Shown in pieces: positions 54,601 through 63,600 of a stretch of 64,000 nucleotides of DNA (position 1 is the first letter of the stretch; each line of letters opens with the position of its first letter). A program made the translations under genes and the position numbers. This DNA comes from Larus michahellis (Eukaryota; Chordata; Aves; Charadriiformes; Laridae): NCBI RefSeq assembly GCF_964199755.1, contig NC_133897.1:16723492-16787491 (forward strand), given 5' to 3'. The notes under the pieces were generated by a model. That model was not told where the DNA came from. It did no database searches and worked only from the letters and a program-made list of their open reading frames with translations.

Positions 54601-57600
54601 ACAGATACCAGGCACTACTGAAAGATTTGAGCAGTGGTTTCCAGGCTCCGCAAGTAAGACCAGGCAACTGTCTGGCATTCTGTTCTTTTCTGCATTCTTC
54701 ATCCAGAAGCCGGCTCACTTTGAAAAGAAAAGTGTACAAGCTGTCAAGACTAAAGAGGCTAGCAGTTAACTAGAGTCTAGTCACTAAATTTAGAATTCTT
54801 TCTTTAAGAAGCAGCTTCAGTGTTCTAGCAGAAGCCTTACTGAAAATTCTTCAAGAGTTGTGATGTTTGGGATTGTGGACCTTACTGTGTACAAAAAACT
54901 GCAGGCATCCGGAATATAGTTAAAAGAATCCAGAGTAGTTTACCTTGAATTTTCTTGTAAACTAGAGAATTAGATGATGCGCTGCAAGTTGTGCTTTGCT
55001 ATTGAGTAAATTTTTCTGTGGGAATTCCATAGAAATAACACTTTTCCCAGTAAACCCAGATTAAAAGCATGTTTGCACACTTGGGGGTCTAGGAGGGTGG
55101 TTAGCTATGCTTCCGTTTCCCAAATGTGTTTAGCGTTTCCATCTCCAGATTTGTAGTGTTGGATCTATACTATTTTTTTCATGTTCTCATTGAGGATACC
55201 TGACACCTGTCTTCAGGCATCCCTTTCCTGGAAGGAAGTTGGAGGAAGCTCCTGAATCCTTGTGGCAGTTCCTCGAACCAGAGGAGAAGGATTTATCCTA
55301 CCTTCTCATTGCTTTCATGCCATCACTGGCTGTGTTTAGATCTTTTTATTTAACCCTTGTATCTGTAATAGTCTCAACACTGCTGTCTGTTTTACTTTTT
55401 TCCCTTTCCTAAATGCTTATTTTCACATTGCAGGATAAACTCAGTCATGAAAAATGACTGACATTTGTAATGACCATTTTCAGTTATCATTGGAACTTAA
55501 CAGTCTTGGCCCATCTGCAGCTGAGATGTTGAGATCCTAGTTGAAGCGATGGCCTTGGAAGTAACAGATGTTTAGAGCCCACCATAGACTTAGTTGAAGG
55601 AGGAAATCTTAAAAGGAAAAGCCTCTTTAATCTGGGAAACGTGACTGGGGAAGGGGGAGGAGTCAACATTTAATAAAACATCTGAGCGCTCCTGGAGACT
55701 TTGAGATTTTGTAGTTATACTAGATTTTCTCATTCAGCTTCAACCCAGTTGGAGTAATGCTTTGCTTCCAAGTGCTTGTGTAAACCCTTGCACTTTGTCT
55801 GAATCCCATGCAAGGACAATCACGTTTGTAACTGCAGAGTAAACTCTGTGTACCCCAACTGGCCTGTGACATTTCGGTGCAAACTCATTAAGAATGTTGG
55901 TCAGTCAAATATAATTGCATAGCAAGCACTTCCAGCTTTCATTCAATGGCTAGTAAAAATCCTCGTTAATTATTTTCTGTCTGTTTTTCTTCCACTACCA
56001 AGTAGGGAGTGCATATGTAGATCTTGTATCTAGTTTGTAATTTCTAAGTCTAGAGTTCTGGTATTAGGAATTTCACACTTAAATTCTGTTGGGCTGAAAT
56101 GTAAGGCTGTTGTAGTAATAATCAAAGGCATAATGATTCATGTTCTCATAGTGTCTAATAATGTCATGTTTAAGTAAAATCAATCTTGAACTTCTTTTCA
56201 GAAAGTGAAACATCTTTGGGCCTGGTGCATCAAATACTAAATCACACTGATGGCTCTAAGTCTCTCCAATCTTCCGAATTCACTGGTGAGAACTTGCTAT
56301 ACAGTAGAAAATCTTTAACCAGGCAATGTAAGCCAGATAACATCTGTCATAAGATAGAGATAAAAAATGTGATGTTCTGGATTACTTAGTATTGTGAATG
56401 ATGTTTGCTTTGCATGCACTTCGGCATTAGTAACCACTAATTGTTCTCTTATACAGCAGGGATGTGATGCTCTCATGTATTTCCCTTAAGAAAACACTGT
56501 AACATGATGTATCATCTTTCCACACACTTCAGCAGTTCTGTAGCTTATAGATTTCTCAATTGGAAGTTTAGTTACATTATCTTTCTTGTGTTACCTGATC
56601 AAAACTGCTTTTTTAATGGCCATCACCTTGGCTGGAAGGGTCAGGGAATCCAGTACTCTGAATGGATTTTGAGAGGTTCTTTGAACTCCGTATAATCTTA
56701 ATGCTTCGGTTTTCCTGCTGAAATAACATTTCTGCTCATGAGAACAGACACTTAACTTGGTGTTATGAAGCGACTGTTTTTTTTAATTTACTCTCCTTTA
56801 AATATCTAATTCTTCAGATATTTTGCAGGACTGAAGCATTTGCTGAAAGGTTTAATTAAGCTGTTTGCATCTCTCGCTATTCAATTTTTTAAAAATTTTT
56901 ATTGAAGTACAGGTTGCCCAGAGAAGTTGTGGATGCCCCATCCCTGGAAGTGTTCAAGGCCAGGCTGGATGGGGCTTTGAGCAGCCTGGTCTAGTGGGAG
57001 GTGTCCCTGCCCGTGGCAGGGGGGTTGGAACTAGATGATCTTTTAAGGTCCCTTCCAACCTGAACCATTCATGATTCTATGATTTAAAAAAATATGCTTG
57101 CCTGGATAGGTCATTGTGTTTACTCCACATGTTGTGTTTACACTTACAGCTAGTGAGTGAGTCAACTCACAGTAGAAGCTGCAGCAGTAGTCAGGAGGGG
57201 AGGCTGCGGCTGTTCACCATACAAAGACCAATCTGTTTGTACAGATTCCACAGCCAGCCCCCCTCTTTGCTGGTTTCAGCCGCTGCTGGGAAGGACTTGC
57301 ATTTTCAGAGAAGCTGCATGTAAGCTACAGCATTGTAAGGCCAGGACACACTAAATGTTGTGGTAAAACTAGTTAGAACTGTAAAAATAGTTTTATATTG
57401 CAGTATAAAACCGCTGAGAACTGTGGACCTTTGGGAAATCCATTGACAGCATCCCTGCTACTCTGTGCTCCAGAAGACAACACCTTGAGTGTCAGCATTT
57501 GGTAGATGTATAAATAGAATCATCCAATTGAAAGATATTATTCAATTGGCTTAATTTGAGAAAAAAAAAATTGATATATAATTATCCCAAAGATTTCAGA

Positions 57601-60600
57601 CATCTTGCTTAATAGTCATGTAAATGATTGTAGGAAAAGATATTCATAATGTAGTGTGTTGTTAAAAAATTGAGTTACTGCACAAGATTTGTGGCTGTTG
57701 TTAAGGAGATACTAAGCAGTCATTTACCCTGTCAGTCTCAGCAATGTACAGTTTTTCTTTCCTTCTGTTCATAACTGCAAACTCCTGAAGCTTTTTCTTC
57801 CACTTACGATTCCTTTTTGCAGTCTGTAAGCCAGAAAACACTCCTCTTGCTTGCTGCCAAAGTCTAGCACTAATGCAGTTGCAGAATAGGTGTGTTCATT
57901 GTCCCAGGCTGTTAAATGAAGAGGATAACAGCATAACATGATGTACTGACTGAAAATCCTGAAGGCTGCCCCAATTGAAATGTTAAACTTGATTCGGAAT
58001 TCTACCAGAAACAATTCAGAAGCATACTGAGTTTTAATTGTTCCAATTCAAAACAGTATGCTGCAAACAAACAAGAAGCATTTATGTAGGCCTAGCCTCT
58101 CAGTAAAACTTGAGCTACCATCTTCTGACAGCCATCTTGAGATGTTAATAACTCCAGGTGGGGTTATGCCTTAAAGGTTCCCAATACTTAAGGTTAGGAA
58201 AGGAGTTGGGTTAGGTTAACTTCAGGAGTGAGGTGACTTGCATAAATTACTGAAAGTGTCTTGGAAAGTGTGGAGAAGTTTTGGGGGAGGGTACAGTTGT
58301 TAGCAACAAAAGCCAGTTGAGGTATTTCGAAAGGATAATGTTCTTATTTATAGTGTATGGGTAGTGGTGGTTGAGATATTCCCACCTCCACCCCTCTCTG
58401 CAGTCTGTGTAGCGAATGAAATGACGTTGTGTCACTGTCCAACTCAGTAAATTCTGCAGCATTAAATAGTCATTACTGTGTGATAGAACCATGACCACTG
58501 CGGCCCTAGATGCTGTTTGAGAAGAGCCTGTAGACACTCTGCTTCTGTCTAGGGCTGCTGAAGCAAGAATCTGTTTTAAAATCTCATGTGTTGTCTTTAC
58601 CCATTGAATGTTATGTTTTGTCTATTATTTTTTTTTTTAACTTGAAGCTGTTGTTCGGTTGTCTGTTGCTTACTAATTTGTTTAAAGCCTTGAAGGCCTC
58701 CAGTAATATCAGGAATACGTAACTTTGTGTAGCAATACTTCTCTGAGTTACCAGAAATGTGGTTGCTGATGTAAGTGTACAGAAAAGGTCTGCGCTGGCT
58801 GCTTGCCTGCTGGTTTTTTTCCAGGCCAGTAAAGACCAGCGTATGACACAAAAGAAAATTACATTAGTTTTTGCTACATCTACATTTACCATTTTTCTCT
58901 GACACAGATGAAAGATTTTCAGCTGTGCCCTTTTTCTTCCTTAGAATAAAAATGTGAAGAGGTAATAAAAGTTCTTAAAGAAAGTTCTTAGGGACTCTGT
59001 AACTGTTTCTCTAGAGAAAGTGGTATTAACAAGGTACTAATTTTGGCATCTGTGCAATTGCATCTATGCTAGCTTTGCAGGCAAGAAAAAATACTCTCTG
59101 CAAGCCGTACAGTTAATCTATTAACTGCAGCTACATTTTTATGGTCTGCAATGCATTCTACTTGAATTGCTTTCTTAAAAAAAAGGTAGATAAACGTAGG
59201 CTAGCTCTTTGAGAAGTTTTGGGCTGTGCCTGCAGATGCAGAGGCACAGCCAGCCAGTGACATCCGTGATCTTGCTGCTGAGCATGGGTGTGATTTCCCC
59301 TGTTCCAGTCTCCCCCAGTTCCAGTCACAGTTGTGTGCCACAGAAAGTGAATATGTAAAGTTAAAAAGGTGGAAGTACTTCCATGTAAAACGCATACAAA
59401 TGTGTTTTGTGCGTGGGAATGATAGTGTTCAGAAGCAACTTCTATCTCGCAATCAATTGGCTTATTTTTTCAATTGAAGTGTAATATAGACTGTACTCTC
59501 AGAGCAGGAGGGGAAGAAACCTACTGACAGTGTTAGTGAGCAAAATACGTGGTGGCTTTTAACAGAAGAGGAATAAAGTATGCTATCCTCATTTGCAGGT
59601 CTTCAAAAGAAGCAAGGTTTACTTTTGGTTTGGGTAGTTCTCAGTAGTAGTAATGTTCCAATAAAACCTTCAATGTCGGGCTGCTGTGGCATGGAGAGGG
59701 AAGAGCTCGCTTACGTAATTCCAGTCTCTAACCTCATCTGGTCCCTGAGCATGTCTGGATATGCTGTGGGATGGAAAAGGAATATCGGTCAGATTATTTT
59801 AGGAGGCTGTAGCTTGCAGCAGTCCTTCCCGGACAGTGTTGTGTTTCTAAACTGGATGCAACTGATTAAATCAGAACCTCACAATAAATCTCTGATAGTG
59901 TTGTAAATATTTTGAAATGTCTAGTAGGCTTTTTACCTTTAATAAGGGAAGCAGCAAAAATGTTGCTGAATGTTTTAACCTAGATCGAAAAACCTGAAAT
60001 AAATTCTTGAGTGTATTTTTAGATATGACAAGTAAACAGCCATTTCCATTGCATTTTTGAGGCTGTATTTGAGCAGAAGAAAGAGAAGCAGTTTGAATAT
60101 ACATGAGAGGTGTGGTCATAGTGGGGTTCTTCTGTCCCTTGCTTACTTTGACAGCTGTGTCACTTTTCATAATAGTGGGAAACTTAGAGCTGTAGGTGCC
60201 CCGGACTACTTAAAAAGAAATAGTCTGATGCACAACTTCAAAAATAGAGTTCATCTAAGTGCTGCTTCCAAAAAGAAGGGGGAGCGCTTAAAAGACTGTC
60301 CTAAATAATGGCTATCCTAAACAAACACAGCTTGTCTCAATACACTTTATTTAATATTTTTTCCGAAAGAAAACAATATTTTGAAGTTGGTTAAACCAAC
60401 ATAGGTGACTGTGCTTAAACCTAAAATATACTTAAGGCTTCAAAACTGTAACTATTGATAAAATCTTACTCAGGTGGACAAAAGTGAGATGGTTATGACA
60501 GTGGAAATTTTAATCTTAATTGAGTCAAAGACGGTGGTATAAGATATCCTTTTTTGCCCATTTTCCTCTTTGTCAGTCAGAGTTGCCTTTATTTACATCG

Positions 60601-63600
60601 CTTAGGCAGCCTGTTCCTAAGCAATGCATTTACAGTGTCATACTGTAGAATAAAACACCTTAGTAACACATGAAACCCTCAGTATCATTGGCACTATGTT
60701 GGCTAAACCATACTGATTCTAAATTAAAAAACAAAACAAAACACAACATTTTTTTTTAAAAAAAACATTTAATGAATAAGTCACTACTAACTGATCAATA
60801 TAAAAGAAATATCTATCGGTACCAGAACAGTACACCTATTTTTCTCTCTCTGCTGCTGCCACTCAGCCTGCTACATGCTGATCTTTGTGTGCTAAAGCTT
60901 TCTTGCTCTAACTTCTGTGTTTGGTGACAGTTTAAAAAAAAATAATCTAAAGGGCTTTTAGTTTATATGTAAAGTGGAATTAAAATTTAAATGGATAACT
61001 CATGAATATTTGGTCTATGAATTCTAGTTTGTATTTTTTTAGTAAGGGCATATATCATATATAATGGTGTTACTACAAAGCTGTTCCCCTAGGAATAACT
61101 TTAAAACATTGAAGAAATGAATCAAGTTGAAGTGAGATTTAACTGTAAGAGCTCTGGGAAGTAATTTGTCACTTAGGGCAGTATAAACCATCCCTACTTG
61201 CTGAAGAATGTTACTTAAAAAATTGAATGTAACAGCTGAGCAAAATTTTATAACTTCAAGTGCTCAGATAGCAAAGTGCTAGTAATAATTGGTGCTATTT
61301 CCAGTACGAACAATGTTTTACAGCAAAAAAAAAAAAAAAATTGAAAAAAATCACAAATAAATAGGCTGGAAAAATGCCTCCTTAGCAGTGTTTGCTCTGT
61401 TTGTTTCCAAATACTAGTTCTTATTTTGGTTAGCCATTTGTATTGACTTGTTATTCCAGTTTATACATAAGGTACAATCGCTTTTCAGAATCCGATTGTA
61501 TCCAGAAGCAGGAGATGATTATAGTTTTGATAGAAGCAGATTTTCTTCAGGCAAACAAGCCTGAAGGAGTAGATTAACCAAAAAAAAAATAAAATTTAAA
61601 AATTGCAATTTGTGAATGAGATTCCAGTGTGGTGGTGATTTGTTGCCAAACAGTAGTGAACTTCCTCAAAAGCACGACTTCCACCGCATTTTAGAAGCAT
61701 GAATACTGTTTACAGCACTTCTTTGGGAGCATCTGTACAATCTGAAGATAAAATTGAAGGAAAAATCTGAAAGTTGTATCCAAGATTGAATTTTCAAGGG
61801 GACTCACATTCCAGCCTTGATTCAGTTTTTCACATTCCAGCCTTGATTCAGTTTTAACTGAAAACGGAGACTTCCTTTCATTTTGAAAATGTAAATTAAA
61901 AAAAAATTAAATCCTAACGTTCTATGAAGTTAATCAGTGAACTAATGACTCCCCACCCCTGCACTGTTGTGCATCCCCTTGTGAATCTGTACTAAACAGC
62001 GCTGGGTTTTATCAAATGGCTAGCTGGATAAAATTCTACTTGGCTTGTGATGTGCTGACTACAGGGTCACCTGTCAAAGATTTTAGAGAAGGATGTATTT
62101 CTATCAAATTCTGTATTGATGGAGTTGCTTGTACGTGTGTGGTTAAAAACAGCAAAAATACTATACTATGGTAGCCTGTAAGCATGCCCAATTTAATGTT
62201 TTTAACTAAGCGTAAAGATTAATCTTAATTGTAGATACTCACTACCTTCAAAATGCTGTCTGTGAGGGCTGAAAGCATGTAGTTCCCAAGTTTCGTGTAT
62301 AGACCGACTTTACTAATAATGCAGATACTGTGGTTTCACAGAGTGAAAACAGTGATGCTTCCTACCTGTAATTTCTTTTTAATCAGTTATTAGAGAGCTC
62401 TTGGTGGATTTGATTCTGGTTTTGTTCCCTCCTTCCCTCTCTTTTTGGTATTTTGAGCTAAATGCAGCAGAGCAATTAAAGCCTGTATACTAAAAAACAG
62501 CTTAAAAAGGGAAAGCTTAATTTGAACAAAACGTTCCAGGAGGATGATAGCCTTTTTGCTATAAATGTGCATTAAGGCTCTTAGGAACTTGCTGTGGTGT
62601 ATTATTACTATTATTATTATTTTTTTTAGGATTATAAAATAGATGTGTTTATATACACAACACCTACATATTTTGATATAGTATTTTCTCGTTTTATATT
62701 TTGTTCAGCATTTACAGCCGAACAATACCAGCAACATCAACAGCAACTGGCACTAATGCAGAAACAGCAGCTTGCACAAATTCATCAACAGCAAGCAAAT
62801 AGTAATTCCTCTGCCAACACATCACAGGTGAGGGATTTGTCTGTGCTATGATTTATCCCTCATTGTTTCCCACCAGGGTTCATCTCTAATTGTCAACTGT
62901 TGCCATAGAACCTTGAAACTAACCAACAGGAAAGTGGCTTTCGCCTGAATCTACATCATAGCCATTCTGTAAAGTGTTTAGAAGGGACACTGCAGGTGAG
63001 TGTGGCAGGCATTGCCTCTGCTCCCTCTTAACAAAAAAAAGATGGGTCAGTCAATTAACGAAATTTTCAAAGCCTTAGAAATATGAATTGCAGAGATCTC
63101 CAGCCATGTCATTATCCTCTTGATAGTGGGGGACTTTTAGAGCACAATTTTTAGTTCATAACTAAAGCTAACTCCTAAATATGTCCTCCGTACAGCTGTG
63201 GAATTGTCTAATATTCATAAATGCGTAGCGGTTACAGTAGTGAAGGACATACAAAAAGGTTCAGAAGTTGTTGCCATCTGAGCCTCTGAGCCGGGTTTGG
63301 AATTTCATGAAAAAACAAGTTGACCTGTGAAACAACGTTGTTCCATAGAACTTTGCAAATAAATTTCTTTGTATTTTAAACAGTTGTGGAGATTTTCTTC
63401 TCCATTGTTACAATGGAGCTAAAAGTGCATGGAAAAAAAACCACAGTTCAGATTTCAACTGGTTGTACCAAATGCTGCCAGTTTGGTCTGAGAGAATGAC
63501 TGGGCCACAGTTCTGATTTACATGTTTTGATTTTTGTTCTACTAGTTTGTGTGTAGCTTTAAAATGGGGAGAGTACTGACTTTTGGAAGCCTCAATCACA

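Larger units (their letters stand above)
50794..62708 (+). other. EPC1: EPC1 intron 10 (11.9 kb)
   Basis: Second-largest intron, phase 1. It contains a candidate cassette exon (56202-56285), a CR1 fragment (56911-57084), an A-rich tract (53879-53948), a 26-base tandem duplication (61805-61855), an A run near 61326 and an ATT microsatellite just before exon 11. The remainder is AT-rich with no recognisable gene. Confidence 0.88.

Noticed and set aside
57114..57354. GC-richer segment in intron 10 with an acceptor-like TTACAG
   Set aside because: In the phase required by exon 10 it reaches a stop after three codons, so it cannot be a coding cassette exon.
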